Below, in pieces: positions 38,549 through 48,599 of a stretch of DNA of 64,000 nt. The notes beneath the pieces were generated by a model that searched no databases, had not been told where the DNA came from, and saw only the letters and a program-made list of their open reading frames with translations. The stretch spans positions 310,001 through 374,000 of the forward strand of contig JADJWX010000006.1 of the NCBI GenBank assembly GCA_016716135.1, written 5' to 3'. Positions within the stretch are counted from its first letter, which is position 1, and the number at the start of each line of letters is the position of its first letter. This DNA is from Lewinellaceae bacterium (GTDB lineage: Bacteria; Bacteroidota; Bacteroidia; Chitinophagales; Saprospiraceae). Both the position numbers and the translations under genes were made by a program.

Positions 38549-41500
38549 ATGACGAAGAAGAACATACTTCTTGCGACGATTGGACTGCTTTCTCTGGCGA
38601 CCTTATTTGCTTTTACAAATCCGCAAGGTGCAAAAAGCGCCGGCGAACGTGTGATTACCCTGTTTTTCCCCGATAAAACACTGCCCATCGCCCCGGATTA
38701 TTCATTTGCGGAATCGGACCAATCCGCACGCCGCACACCGCACGCCGCACTCGACACCTTCCCGCCGCTGGAAGACCGGACCGGCGATTTTATAAACAGC
38801 CAGAACCCGAATCCGATTGACTTGCGCGATCCCAAGGTGATCGAACAACAGGTGGAATACGACCCGGTGAGCAACATGTACATCATCACCGAAAAAATCG
38901 GCGACGATTACTTCCGCGCCCCAACCTACCTGACCTTCGACGAGTACGTGAAATGGCGCGACCGCAAGCAGCAACAGGAGTATTTCGACCGCCTGCAGGG
39001 TGTGGAGTCTGCCGGAAAAAGTTCGGGCGGCATTACCGACCCGATTGCCAAATTTGAAATAAAAAACACCCTGATTGACCGCCTGTTCGGCGGTACCAAT
39101 GTAGATATCAAGCCCCAGGGCAATATCAACCTGACCTTCGGTTTTGATTACCAAAAAATTCAAAACCCCATTCTGACGCTGCGCCAGCAGCGCACCGGCA
39201 ACTTCGATTTCGACATGGACATCAACATGAGCGCGTCGGGGCAGATCGGTGAAAAACTGAAACTCAATTTTAACTACAACACTCAGGCGACCTTCGACTT
39301 CGACAACCAGATGAAGTTGAATTACGACACCAAGGGCTTTTCCGAAGACGAGATCATTCAAAACATCGAAGCCGGTAACGTGTCGCTGCCGCTGCGCTCC
39401 AACCTGATCCAGGGCGCGCAAAACCTGTTTGGTTTTAAAACCGGCCTCAAATTCGGCCATCTGAACATGACCCTGCTCGCCGCCCAGCAGCGTTCGCGGC
39501 AAAACTCCATTGCCGTACAGGGCGGCTCCCAGCTCCAGGTGTACGAAAAACCCATCGACGAGTACGACGAAAACCGCCACTTCCTCATCAGCCACTGGAA
39601 CCGCAACCAGTTTGAGGACGCACTCAAGTGCCTGCCGGTACCGCAAACGCTGTTTACCATCACCCGCATGGAAGTGTGGATCACCAATGACCAGGGAAGA
39701 ACCGATGGCGGTATCCGCGACATTGTGGCCCTGATGGACCTCGCCGAGCCCAACCCGTACAACCAGGATTTTCTGGGCACCCCGACCGAACTCGATGCCA
39801 AAGGCCAGCCCCTGCCCACCAACGGCAACAATACCCTGTTTCCCCAAATCGCCTCCATTTTATCCGCCGATTCCACCCTGCGTTTTACCGACAAGGTGGT
39901 CAACCGGCTTACCAATGAACTGGGCCTGGTGCAAACCCGCGATTTTGAAAAAGTAACCGCCTACCAGCTTTCCCCTTCCGAGTTCACCTACGACGAGCAA
40001 CTGGGTTTCATCAGCATCAGCCGCAACGTACAACCCGACCAGGTGGTGGGTGTAGCACTGGAATATACCTACAACGGGGTGCCGTACAAGATTGGTGAAT
40101 TTTCGAGCGACGTGAGCGGCCCGGCCGATGAAACCGGCCTCAACCAGAACGTGTTTTTCGTGAAAATGCTGAAAAGCACCACGGCCAACGTGCAGTACCC
40201 GATCTGGGACCTGATGATGAAAAACGTGTACTCGGTGGGTTCGGTCAACGTAGACCCGCAGGAGTTCCGCTTCGATATTTTTTACGAAGACCCCGGCAAA
40301 GGCCAGAAGCGCTTCCTGAACAGCCCCGACATTCCCGCCGGTGTTGCCAACCTGCCCCTGCTTCAGATTTTCCGCCTCGACACCCTCAACCTGCAGGGCG
40401 ACCCCGGCCCCGACGGTATTTTCGACTTCGTACCCGGCCTGACCATCAACCTGCGCAGCGGCCGCATCATGTTTCCGGTGCTGGAGCCCTTCGGGTCTTA
40501 CCTGGGCGGCAAACTCGCCGCTGCCGGCGCCGACCCGGCCGTGGTGGAAAAATATGTTTACCCCCAACTCTACGACTCCACGCTGTTCCGCGCCCGGGAA
40601 TTCCAGCAGCTCAACCGTTTTACCCTGAAAGGCTCGTACAAATCGTCGACCTCCTCGGAAATATCGCTCGGCACGTTTAACCTGCCCCAGGGCTCGGTGC
40701 GCGTGAGTGCCGGCGGTCGCCAATTGATTGAAGGGCAGGATTATATTGTCGATTACAACATCGGCAAATTCAAAATTCTGAGCGACGCCATCCTGCAATC
40801 GGGCCAGAATGTGAACGTCAGTTTTGAAGACAATACGCTCTTCGGTTTTCAGAGCCGGACCATGCTCGGCGCGCGGTTCGACTACACGCTGAACAAGGAC
40901 GTGAACATCGGCGCGACGTTCATGAACCTGTTTGAACGCCCGCTGACGCAAAAAGTAAACTTCGGCGACGACCCCATCAACAACAAAATGTACGGCCTCG
41001 ACGTCAACATTTCCAAAGAAGCGCCCTGGCTGACCAAACTGGTGGATAAACTCCCCCTGATCGACACCAAAGCGCCCTCTTCGATCACCGCACAGGCCGA
41101 GGTGGCCTGGCTCGACCCGGGGCACAACCGCGCCATCAACCAAAGCGGAGAAAAAGGCGGGATCGTGTACATCGACGACTTTGAGGGCAGCACCGCCAAC
41201 CTGCCGCTGGCCAACCCGGCCAATACCTGGGTGCTGGCTTCCGTACCGCGTGGCGACAACATGCTGTTCCCCGAAGCCGACCTCACCGATACGCTGGCCA
41301 TGAGTGCCAACCGCTCGCGTTTGGCCTGGTACATCGCCGACCCCAGCGCCCGCGATGCGGTAGACAATACCAACCCCTACACTCGCCGGATCGAATTCCA
41401 GGATATTTTCCCCAACCGCCAGCTGACACCGCTCGAACAGTCGGCCCTGCGCCCGCTCGACGTGACCATCTATCCCCGCGAGCGCGGCCCCTACAATTTT

Positions 41501-44500
41501 GAACTGCCCGACGGCTATCCGGGTATTTCCAAGGGTCTGACCACGACCGGCGAACTTGACGAGCCGACCACCCGCTGGGCCGGTTTTATGAAAGGCCTGA
41601 ACACCAACGATTTTGAGGCGGCCAACATCGAATTTGTGGAATTCTGGATGCTCAACCCCTACATGGATAAGGGCGACAACACCAATATTTCCAAAGACGG
41701 CGCCATGTATATCGACCTGGGTAGTATTTCCGAGGATATCATGCGCGACTCGCGGCAGTTTTTTGAAAATGCCTTGCCGACCGGGCAGGGCGTCAATTCG
41801 ACTGCGGAAACCCGCTGGGGCCGCGTGCCGGTACTGCGCCCGGTGGTGAATGCCTTCGACAACGACCCGGCCAAGCGCGTGTTGCAAGACCTGGGCCTCG
41901 ACGGCCTGAATGACGAGGAAGAGCGGACGTTCTTTTCCGAGTGGGTCAATGCGATTTTGGCATCCTCCCTGTCGCCCAATGCGAAAGACTCCATCCTGGC
42001 CGACCCTTCGAACGACAACTTCGTGTATTTCCGCGACCAGGCGTTCGATGTAACCACCCCCGGCTTGCTGGAGCGCTACCGCAAATTCAACAGCCCGCAG
42101 GGCAACTCGCCCGTCAACCAAACGCAAAACCTCAACCCCTCAGCCACCAACTATCCCGACTCCGAAGACCTCAACCGCGACAACTCGCTGAACGAAACGG
42201 AGGCCTATTTCCGCTATAAAATTGAACTCAAAAAAACCGGCGTTACCTTCAACGACGGCGTCCAGATGGAGGTGCTCGACGTGGATGCGCCCGAACTGCG
42301 CGACCTGATCACCGACACCGTGGTGTTCGATCGCAACGGCGCCCGTTTTGTCTGGTACCGCTTCAAACTGCCGCTCGACCACATCCGTCGCCAAACGATC
42401 GGCGGCATCCAGGATTTCCGTTCGATCCGTTTCGTGCGGATGTTCTGGAAAGGTTTTGACGAGCGTACCACTTTCCGTTTTGCTACGCTCGAACTGGGCC
42501 GCAACCAGTGGCGCCGGTTTACCCAGGCACTACCGGACCCCTCCTTTCCGGGTTGCGACGCCGGGACACCCAACACGCCCTTCGACGTAAACGCTGTAAG
42601 TATTGAAGAAAACGCCGCCCGCGCGCCCTTCAACTACACCATCCCGTACGGCATTTCCCGGGAGCAGTCGGTTGGCGCATTTCCCGACATTTTGCAAAAC
42701 GAGCAGGCGCTGTCGATGTCGATTTGCAGCCTTACCCAGTGCGACGCCCGGGCTATTTTCAAAACCCTGAACATGGACCTGCGGCAGTTCGAGCGCCTGA
42801 AAATGTTCGTGCACGCCGAGCGCGTCGACGAGCCGCTCGACACCAACGACCTGACTGTTTTCATCCGCCTGGGCTCCGATTTTTACCGGAACTATTACGA
42901 ATACGAAATACCGCTGACGCCCTCCAACCCCGACAATGTGATCAACGGAAACCCCGACAGCCGCTCGTACAAGGAGGAAGTCTGGCGCCCGGAAAACAAT
43001 TTCGACTTCCCGCTCGAACTGCTGACGGAGGTGAAAAAGCTGCGCAACAAGGATGTCAACTGGGACGTGTCGTTGCCCTACATCATTTCCGACCCCGACA
43101 ATCCGCGCAACCGCGTAAAAGTGGTGGGCAACCCGAACCTGGGCTACGTGAAAGGCGCCATGGTCGGCGTGCGCAACGTGGACCCGGAAAATTTGCCGCA
43201 CTGCGTCGAAGTCTGGATCAACGAACTCCGCCTCAACGGGTTCAACGAGCAGGGCGGCTATGCCGGGCAGGCGCGCCTGGATATGAAACTGGCCGACCTG
43301 GGTAACATTTCCATGGCCGGAAACTACACCAGTATCGGTTGGGGGAGCATTGAACAGAAACTCATCCAGCGCCAGCGGGAAGAAATTATCCAGTACGATA
43401 TTTCAACCAACCTCGAACTCGGCAGGTTTTTTCCGGAAAAATTCGGCCTGCGCCTGCCGTTCTACGCCCAGTACTCCAATGTGACCAAAAACCCGGAATA
43501 CGATCCCTACGACCTGGATATCAAACTGAAAGACAAACTGAACGACGAGGCCGACCCGATCAAACGCGAGGAAATCCGCTCCCAGGCGCAGGATGTGACC
43601 ATCACGCGCGGCTTCAACTTCACCAACGTGCGCAAGGAACGCACGGGCGGCGCGCGTAAAATTCCGCTGCCTTGGAACATCGAAAACTTCAGCCTGACCT
43701 ACGCCTTTAACCAGGAAAAACGCCGCACCCCGTTCATCATCAACGATCAGATCAACCGCTACAAAGGCGCACTCGACTGGCAGTATGCCACCGGCCTGAA
43801 GCCCTTGCAGCCGTTCAAAAAGATGATCAAAAACGACAAGTACTTCAAGTGGATCACTGAAATGAACTTCAACCCGCTGCCGAGTACTTACGGTTTCAGC
43901 ACCAACCTGGAGCGGATTGTGCAAGTGACCACCTATCGTTTTGCCGGCGGCGACCCCGAACTCGATACCTACTACAACCGCCGTTTTACCTGGGATCGCA
44001 ACTACGACCTGGGCTGGGAGATCACCAAAAACCTGCGCTTCAACTTCAACGCCGTAGCCCGCAGCCTCATCGACGAGCCCTTGCAATACATGAACGGCGA
44101 GGTAGTGTCCAAACAAACGCGGAAAGACTCCATCTGGCAAAATATCAAATCGCTGGGCCGGCCCAAAAACTACACCCACACGGCCAGCCTGAATTACACC
44201 CTGCCGTTTAAAGTGATCCCGCTCATGGACTGGATCACGGTGAAGGCCTCCTATACGGCCGGATACACCTGGACGGCGCAGTCGCTCAAATTGCAATACC
44301 TGCCGGATGTGCCGTCGCAGTATTCCGATATCGTCAACATGCGTTCGTTGGGCAACGTGATCCAGAACAACAACGTGCGTCAGATCAACGGCGATTTTAA
44401 CTTCGAAACCCTGTACAACAAGAGCAAATACCTGGCGAAAATCAACAAACGCGGCGCCCCCGGCGGCCGCACGCCCAATTCCGGGCGCAACAATCGCAAC

Positions 44501-46189
44501 AACCGCAGTAACTCGCCCGACTTGCCAGGGATGGACCCGAGCGGCGGCGGCGATATGCCGCGCGACGGTAAAAACATGAGCGACAAACTCAGCAACCCGC
44601 CCGCTGCCCGCAACCGCAATGCCCCGCCGCCGGGTGGCAACGACGATCCGGCAGCCACCGGCGCCGCCGACGGTGACGATAAAGGAGGAAAATCCAAACG
44701 TGACCGGAAAAGCAAAAAAGAAAAGAACAAAGATCGGGAGCCATCCCTGGCCGAGCGCATCGCCTTGCGCCCGTTGATGATGGTGCGCAAAGCGCGGTTT
44801 ACGTACAGTGAAAACTTCAGCACGGTGATCCCGGGGTTCACCCCCGACACCAAACTAATGGGCCTGAGCGAGGGCTTTTCGGCGCCGGGCTGGGCGTTTG
44901 TGGCCGGTATTCAGCCGAGTTCCGCATGGTTGGACGAGGCGGCCAGCAAAGGCTGGATCACCCACCGGCCGGAGCTGAACCAGCAGGTGGTGCGCAACTA
45001 CACGCAAAATATTGATGCGGGCGCTACGATCGAGCCCTTCACCGATTTCCGCATTGAGCTCACGGCCAACCGCCAGTTTACACGGAATGAAACCGAGCTG
45101 TTCAAAGACCAGAATTTCCTGCTTGACCCCAACGAGGTGAATTTCGAACACCGCGCTTTCCGTGAAATGGGTAGCCTCACAGTGTCGTATTTTACCTTAA
45201 ACACCTTGTTTAACAATGACCTGAACGGCCTTTTTGCCCGGTTTGAAAACATTCGCCCGATCATATCCGACCGGCTGGCACAACAGGCTGGCAATACCAA
45301 TTCGCACGAAAAAGACGGCCCAGGCTATCGATACGGCTACGGGAAAATTCAGCAGGAAGTACTGATCCCATCGTTTATTGCCGCCTATGCCGACAAAGAC
45401 CCGAACTCGGTAAACCTGGATATTTTCGATACCCGCCCGGCGATCAACTGGCGCCTGAACTACAACGGCCTGTCGAAGATTGGCGGCCTGGACAAAATTT
45501 TCGCCAGCGTGCAAATCACGCACGGGTACAAAAACTCGCTCTCGGTGAATTCCTACAACACGGATATTTTCTTTGACAATGCCGCGCCGTACACACCGGA
45601 TACCCTGAATTTCAACTACGTTGCCCGCTATGAAATTCCGCAGGTGGTGATCAACGAGCAGTTTGCGCCCATGCTCGGGATCGATATCAAGTTGAAAAAC
45701 GATATGACGTTTAAGGTGGATTTCAAAAAGAGCCGGACACTGGCCATGTCGTTCATCGACTATCAGCTGGCCGAAACGCGTTCCACAGGCTATACCGTCG
45801 GCTTTGGCTACCGCCTGAAAAACGTCAATATTCCGTTCCTGACGGGCAAGAAAAAGAGCAAGAGCCGTTCGTCCAAACCGCCGACCACGCCAACAGGCCC
45901 GCCTGCGCCCCGCGGCGGCGGCCAACAGGCCAACGACATGAACTTCAAGTTCGACTTCGACCTGCGCGACGATATTACGATCAACCACCGGCTCGACCAG
46001 CTCGACGAGGCCATCCCTACCCGGGGCGCCCGCACGATCAGCATCAACCCATCGGTAGACTACGCCCTGAACCGGCGCCTCAAACTGCGCCTGTTCACCG
46101 ACTACCGCAAAACGGTGCCGAAAACGTCGCAGTCGTTCCCGATCACGACGGTGAATGCCGGGGTGGCGGTGCAGTTTTCGTTAAACTAA
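38549..46189 (+). CDS. sprA: SprA/Sov, T9SS outer-membrane translocon
   Basis: ATG at 38549 gives a signal peptide right at the terminus (KKNILLATIGLLSLATLFAF); the frame extends upstream only by a TTG inside the hairpin. The 2,546-residue product has the size and features of SprA, the giant 36-strand barrel through which T9SS cargo leaves: the N-terminal SprA motif region (FDEYVKWRDRKQQQEYFDR, ~130), repeated beta strands throughout, and a typical barrel end (RLFTDYRKTVPKTSQSFP ... AVQFSLN). Two low-complexity inserts stand out: a Gly/Asn/Arg then Lys-rich stretch at about 1970-2070 and a Lys/Pro/Gly stretch at about 2432-2460. Cargo genes lie upstream in the same window. Confidence 0.96.
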   Translation: MTKKNILLATIGLLSLATLFAFTNPQGAKSAGERVITLFFPDKTLPIAPDYSFAESDQSARRTPHAALDTFPPLEDRTGDFINSQNPNPIDLRDPKVIEQQVEYDPVSNMYIITEKIGDDYFRAPTYLTFDEYVKWRDRKQQQEYFDRLQGVESAGKSSGGITDPIAKFEIKNTLIDRLFGGTNVDIKPQGNINLTFGFDYQKIQNPILTLRQQRTGNFDFDMDINMSASGQIGEKLKLNFNYNTQATFDFDNQMKLNYDTKGFSEDEIIQNIEAGNVSLPLRSNLIQGAQNLFGFKTGLKFGHLNMTLLAAQQRSRQNSIAVQGGSQLQVYEKPIDEYDENRHFLISHWNRNQFEDALKCLPVPQTLFTITRMEVWITNDQGRTDGGIRDIVALMDLAEPNPYNQDFLGTPTELDAKGQPLPTNGNNTLFPQIASILSADSTLRFTDKVVNRLTNELGLVQTRDFEKVTAYQLSPSEFTYDEQLGFISISRNVQPDQVVGVALEYTYNGVPYKIGEFSSDVSGPADETGLNQNVFFVKMLKSTTANVQYPIWDLMMKNVYSVGSVNVDPQEFRFDIFYEDPGKGQKRFLNSPDIPAGVANLPLLQIFRLDTLNLQGDPGPDGIFDFVPGLTINLRSGRIMFPVLEPFGSYLGGKLAAAGADPAVVEKYVYPQLYDSTLFRAREFQQLNRFTLKGSYKSSTSSEISLGTFNLPQGSVRVSAGGRQLIEGQDYIVDYNIGKFKILSDAILQSGQNVNVSFEDNTLFGFQSRTMLGARFDYTLNKDVNIGATFMNLFERPLTQKVNFGDDPINNKMYGLDVNISKEAPWLTKLVDKLPLIDTKAPSSITAQAEVAWLDPGHNRAINQSGEKGGIVYIDDFEGSTANLPLANPANTWVLASVPRGDNMLFPEADLTDTLAMSANRSRLAWYIADPSARDAVDNTNPYTRRIEFQDIFPNRQLTPLEQSALRPLDVTIYPRERGPYNFELPDGYPGISKGLTTTGELDEPTTRWAGFMKGLNTNDFEAANIEFVEFWMLNPYMDKGDNTNISKDGAMYIDLGSISEDIMRDSRQFFENALPTGQGVNSTAETRWGRVPVLRPVVNAFDNDPAKRVLQDLGLDGLNDEEERTFFSEWVNAILASSLSPNAKDSILADPSNDNFVYFRDQAFDVTTPGLLERYRKFNSPQGNSPVNQTQNLNPSATNYPDSEDLNRDNSLNETEAYFRYKIELKKTGVTFNDGVQMEVLDVDAPELRDLITDTVVFDRNGARFVWYRFKLPLDHIRRQTIGGIQDFRSIRFVRMFWKGFDERTTFRFATLELGRNQWRRFTQALPDPSFPGCDAGTPNTPFDVNAVSIEENAARAPFNYTIPYGISREQSVGAFPDILQNEQALSMSICSLTQCDARAIFKTLNMDLRQFERLKMFVHAERVDEPLDTNDLTVFIRLGSDFYRNYYEYEIPLTPSNPDNVINGNPDSRSYKEEVWRPENNFDFPLELLTEVKKLRNKDVNWDVSLPYIISDPDNPRNRVKVVGNPNLGYVKGAMVGVRNVDPENLPHCVEVWINELRLNGFNEQGGYAGQARLDMKLADLGNISMAGNYTSIGWGSIEQKLIQRQREEIIQYDISTNLELGRFFPEKFGLRLPFYAQYSNVTKNPEYDPYDLDIKLKDKLNDEADPIKREEIRSQAQDVTITRGFNFTNVRKERTGGARKIPLPWNIENFSLTYAFNQEKRRTPFIINDQINRYKGALDWQYATGLKPLQPFKKMIKNDKYFKWITEMNFNPLPSTYGFSTNLERIVQVTTYRFAGGDPELDTYYNRRFTWDRNYDLGWEITKNLRFNFNAVARSLIDEPLQYMNGEVVSKQTRKDSIWQNIKSLGRPKNYTHTASLNYTLPFKVIPLMDWITVKASYTAGYTWTAQSLKLQYLPDVPSQYSDIVNMRSLGNVIQNNNVRQINGDFNFETLYNKSKYLAKINKRGAPGGRTPNSGRNNRNNRSNSPDLPGMDPSGGGDMPRDGKNMSDKLSNPPAARNRNAPPPGGNDDPAATGAADGDDKGGKSKRDRKSKKEKNKDREPSLAERIALRPLMMVRKARFTYSENFSTVIPGFTPDTKLMGLSEGFSAPGWAFVAGIQPSSAWLDEAASKGWITHRPELNQQVVRNYTQNIDAGATIEPFTDFRIELTANRQFTRNETELFKDQNFLLDPNEVNFEHRAFREMGSLTVSYFTLNTLFNNDLNGLFARFENIRPIISDRLAQQAGNTNSHEKDGPGYRYGYGKIQQEVLIPSFIAAYADKDPNSVNLDIFDTRPAINWRLNYNGLSKIGGLDKIFASVQITHGYKNSLSVNSYNTDIFFDNAAPYTPDTLNFNYVARYEIPQVVINEQFAPMLGIDIKLKNDMTFKVDFKKSRTLAMSFIDYQLAETRSTGYTVGFGYRLKNVNIPFLTGKKKSKSRSSKPPTTPTGPPAPRGGGQQANDMNFKFDFDLRDDITINHRLDQLDEAIPTRGARTISINPSVDYALNRRLKLRLFTDYRKTVPKTSQSFPITTVNAGVAVQFSLN

Positions 46190-46205
46190 GTACTGTCCTG
46201 TGCTA

Positions 46206-46236
46206 GTGAGGGGGTGGCTGGCAGCCACCCCCTCAC
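46206..46236. terminator. Palindrome 1 between sprA and hydrolase gene
   Basis: GTGAGGGGGTGGCTG and CAGCCACCCCCTCAC, one base apart, form a perfect 15-pair stem. It lies between two converging genes, so it may stop transcription from both sides, though there is no T run. Confidence 0.65.
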
Positions 46237-46258
46237 TTGGCTTTCCGCTCCTGTGATA

Positions 46259-46289
46259 GTGAGGGGGTGACTGCCAGTCACCCCCTCAC
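46259..46289. terminator. Palindrome 2 between sprA and hydrolase gene
   Basis: Same 31-base design as the palindrome at 46206, but GGCTG/CAGCC is changed to GACTG/CAGTC. Both arms changed together, keeping all 15 pairs. Confidence 0.65.
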
Positions 46290-46320
46290 TTGTTTCCCCG
46301 CTCAGCCAACCAGAAACCTT

Positions 46321-47091
46321 CTAACCCTCTAACCATTTTCCCAGCCGCTCCTGGTACAAATCAAACGCTTGCAGGTTGCTGTGGCGACCGCCCGGGATGG
46401 TCACAAATTCGTCGCCGGGTTTGAGCACCGTTCTCAGGCGGACTGCCGAATTGTACGGCACCACCCGGTCGGCAGTACCGTGAAAAATCAGGATGGGCAG
46501 AGCCGATTGGGCCAGGTGCCAGTCGTTGGGGAATTGGAATGCGGGCTGAATGGGCAGGCTGGACAGGCCGATCAGGCTGGCCGTCAGGCCGGCAATGCTG
46601 TCGTAGGGCGTTTCCAGGATGACCAGTTTGGCTCGCACATGCGCCGCCAGGTATGCGGCAATGCCCGTGCCGAGCGAGGCGCCATAGAGCACGATTTGTT
46701 CGGCAGGAAAGCGTTCCCGCAGCCATTCGTACACCTGAACGGCATCCTGGTAGTACAGTTTTTCATCCGGTGCACCGGTACTTTTTCCGTAGCCACGGTA
46801 TTCCAGCGCCACAAAATCGTAGCCCCGGCTGGTGAAATCGTGGTGTTTTTTCCCCCAATGCTGGAGGTTGTACCGGTTGCCGTGAAAAAACAGCACAACG
46901 CCGCGGCGCACTTTTTTTTCTGTAAAAAAATGCAGCAGGTTGAGGCGGGCGCCGTCGGGGGTGTCCAGGAAAATTTCGTCGAATGGCTGCGAAAATTTAA
47001 ACGCGTAGTCCGTTTTGAGCCGGGTGGGCCGGAACAACATGGATTTTTGCAGGGAGGTCGACAGGGAGTTGAGCCAACGGAATACGGGCAT
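46321..47091 (-). CDS. Alpha/beta hydrolase
   Basis: A 256-residue alpha/beta-hydrolase fold protein of the type found with serine lipases and peptidases. It has an oxyanion loop (FFHGNRYN), the nucleophile elbow GASLG (Ser about residue 147), an Asp in HGTADRVVP and a His in GGRHSN, making a complete catalytic triad. An N-terminal segment (residues 1-25) is amphipathic or weakly hydrophobic, possibly membrane-associated. The substrate is not predictable. The gene starts 3 bases after the stop of the MazG-like gene, so the two are translated from one message. Confidence 0.88.
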   Translation of the reverse strand: MPVFRWLNSLSTSLQKSMLFRPTRLKTDYAFKFSQPFDEIFLDTPDGARLNLLHFFTEKKVRRGVVLFFHGNRYNLQHWGKKHHDFTSRGYDFVALEYRGYGKSTGAPDEKLYYQDAVQVYEWLRERFPAEQIVLYGASLGTGIAAYLAAHVRAKLVILETPYDSIAGLTASLIGLSSLPIQPAFQFPNDWHLAQSALPILIFHGTADRVVPYNSAVRLRTVLKPGDEFVTIPGGRHSNLQAFDLYQERLGKWLEG

Positions 47092-47094
47092 AGT

Positions 47095-47433
47095 TCAGCG
47101 TAGTTTGGGGTTGGTGGCATGCCGCTGGGCATCCCTGGTGGTTTTTTTATCCAGGTTTTTTTGAAGGGCTTCGGTCAGATCGACGCCGGTTTGGTTGGCC
47201 AGGCAGATGAGCACGAACAGTACGTCGGCCATTTCATCGGCCAGGTCTTCCCGGGCGGAGGCCGCCAGTTCGGGCGTTTTGAACGATTGTTCGCCGTACA
47301 GCCGGGCCAGCAGGCGGGACACCTCACCCACTTCTTCCATCAGGATGGCGTTGTTCGTCAGTTCGGAGTAGTATTTCACGCCGACGGTTCGGATCCAGTG
47401 GTCTACAGTTTGTTGTGCTTCTTTTATGGTCAT
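47095..47433 (-). CDS. MazG-like nucleotide pyrophosphohydrolase
   Basis: Start set at ATG 47433 (MTIKEAQQTVDHWI), as the upstream extension begins at a non-ATG codon. The 112-residue product shows the MazG helix-bundle signature: LMEEVGEVSRLLAR (EExxE), then EDLADEMADVLFVLICLAN (ExxD). Members hydrolyse non-canonical or excess NTPs to NMP and pyrophosphate with magnesium. It lies between the radical SAM gene (43-base gap) and the hydrolase (3-base gap), all on the minus strand. Confidence 0.9.
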   Translation of the reverse strand: MTIKEAQQTVDHWIRTVGVKYYSELTNNAILMEEVGEVSRLLARLYGEQSFKTPELAASAREDLADEMADVLFVLICLANQTGVDLTEALQKNLDKKTTRDAQRHATNPKLR

Positions 47434-47475
47434 GCGTGTTTTTTTTGGACTTACCACGTAGGCAAAGGACGAAAA

Positions 47476-48498
47476 CTACGCCCAAACTTTACAACCCTCC
47501 GTACAATTCGTGCAGATGTCAATGGCGCTGCGGCCTTTCAGGATTTGCCGGCGAAAATTCCGGTAGGCGCTGTCCTGCCAGATTTCCCGGAAGGGCGCTG
47601 TTTTCAGGTCGCCCATGCGGTGTGTCGCATCCTTGTCGAAGCAACAGGGCACCACGAGGCCGTCCCAGGTGACGACGCAGGCGTGCCAGAGTTTCCAGCA
47701 ATGGTTGTTCAGGCTGTTCCGTGGCGCCCAGCTGCCGTCGGGTAGTTGGCGGTAGCGGGCAAAGCGTTCCCGGGTGGGAATCAGCGGGTTGCCGTGTTTG
47801 TAATTGTACACTTGCGCGGTTTTTAATTTAACGGCATCCACACCGATTTCTTTTGCCAGGCGGTACAGGTCTTCGATCTGGTGTTCGTTTGGTCGAACGA
47901 CCAAAAATTGAAAAATGATATGCGGGCGCTTGGATTTGAGCCGGTGTTTCCAGGCCACCACATTCCGCGCACCCTGCAGTACCTGTTCGAGTTGGCCGCC
48001 GATGCGGTATTGGGCGTAGGTTTCCTGGGTGGTACCGTCGACGGAAATGATCAGCCTGTCGAGGCCTGATTCCACCGTTTGGCGGGCCCGGGCATCGTCC
48101 AGAAAATGGCCGTTGGTACTGGTAACGGTGTACAAATTTCGTTCGTGGGCGTACCGGACCATGTCGAGAAACTGCGGGTGGATGTACGGTTCGCCCTGGA
48201 AATAAAAGTAGAGGTAGAGCAGGTCGGGGTGCAGTTCATCCACAACACGGCGAAAGAAATCGGTTTTTAAATTCCCGGTGTTGCGGGTGAAGGCGCGCAA
48301 ACCGGAGGGGCATTCGGGGCAGCGCAGGTTGCAGGCCGTGGTGGGTTCGATGCTGAGCATGACGGGCAGGCCCCATTGGACGGGTTTGCGCAGGAGCCGG
48401 GTGACGTAGTAGGAGGCCACTACTATGGCAAAGTTCCAACCGCGCCGGAGGGTCATTTTTTTTAAAAAATTCAGGCTGTCGTTCCAAGGATTGTTCAT
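47476..48498 (-). CDS. Radical SAM/SPASM protein
   Basis: A 340-residue protein with the radical SAM cluster motif CNLRCPEC (about residue 56), preceded by SIEPTTA, and a C-terminal SPASM region with Cys residues in HCWKLWHAC, VVPCCF and CTNCTEGC that would bind auxiliary iron-sulfur clusters. SPASM enzymes modify peptides or small molecules, but no precursor peptide gene is evident next to it. The start ATG at 48498 sits in front of a CAAACATA (-7 TATGTTTG on the minus strand) only 5 bases away, so the message could be nearly leaderless. It leads a minus-strand group with the MazG and hydrolase genes. Confidence 0.88.
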   Translation of the reverse strand: MNNPWNDSLNFLKKMTLRRGWNFAIVVASYYVTRLLRKPVQWGLPVMLSIEPTTACNLRCPECPSGLRAFTRNTGNLKTDFFRRVVDELHPDLLYLYFYFQGEPYIHPQFLDMVRYAHERNLYTVTSTNGHFLDDARARQTVESGLDRLIISVDGTTQETYAQYRIGGQLEQVLQGARNVVAWKHRLKSKRPHIIFQFLVVRPNEHQIEDLYRLAKEIGVDAVKLKTAQVYNYKHGNPLIPTRERFARYRQLPDGSWAPRNSLNNHCWKLWHACVVTWDGLVVPCCFDKDATHRMGDLKTAPFREIWQDSAYRNFRRQILKGRSAIDICTNCTEGCKVWA

Positions 48499-48524
48499 GG
48501 GACAAACATAACAAAGGCGCGTAG

Positions 48525-48555
48525 TTGGGGTTCAGCGTAGTTGGCTGTACTTTTG
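48525..48555 (+). promoter_or_regulatory. Bacteroidota-type promoter for the PKD-like gene
   Basis: TTG at 48525-48527, 20 bases, then TACTTTTG at 48548-48555. It fits TTG-N20-TAnnTTTG exactly and lies 45 bases before the ATG at 48600. Confidence 0.7.
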
Positions 48556-48599
48556 TACCACTTGAGTCGCAATTTTTTTTAAAAAAACAAGTGCATACG

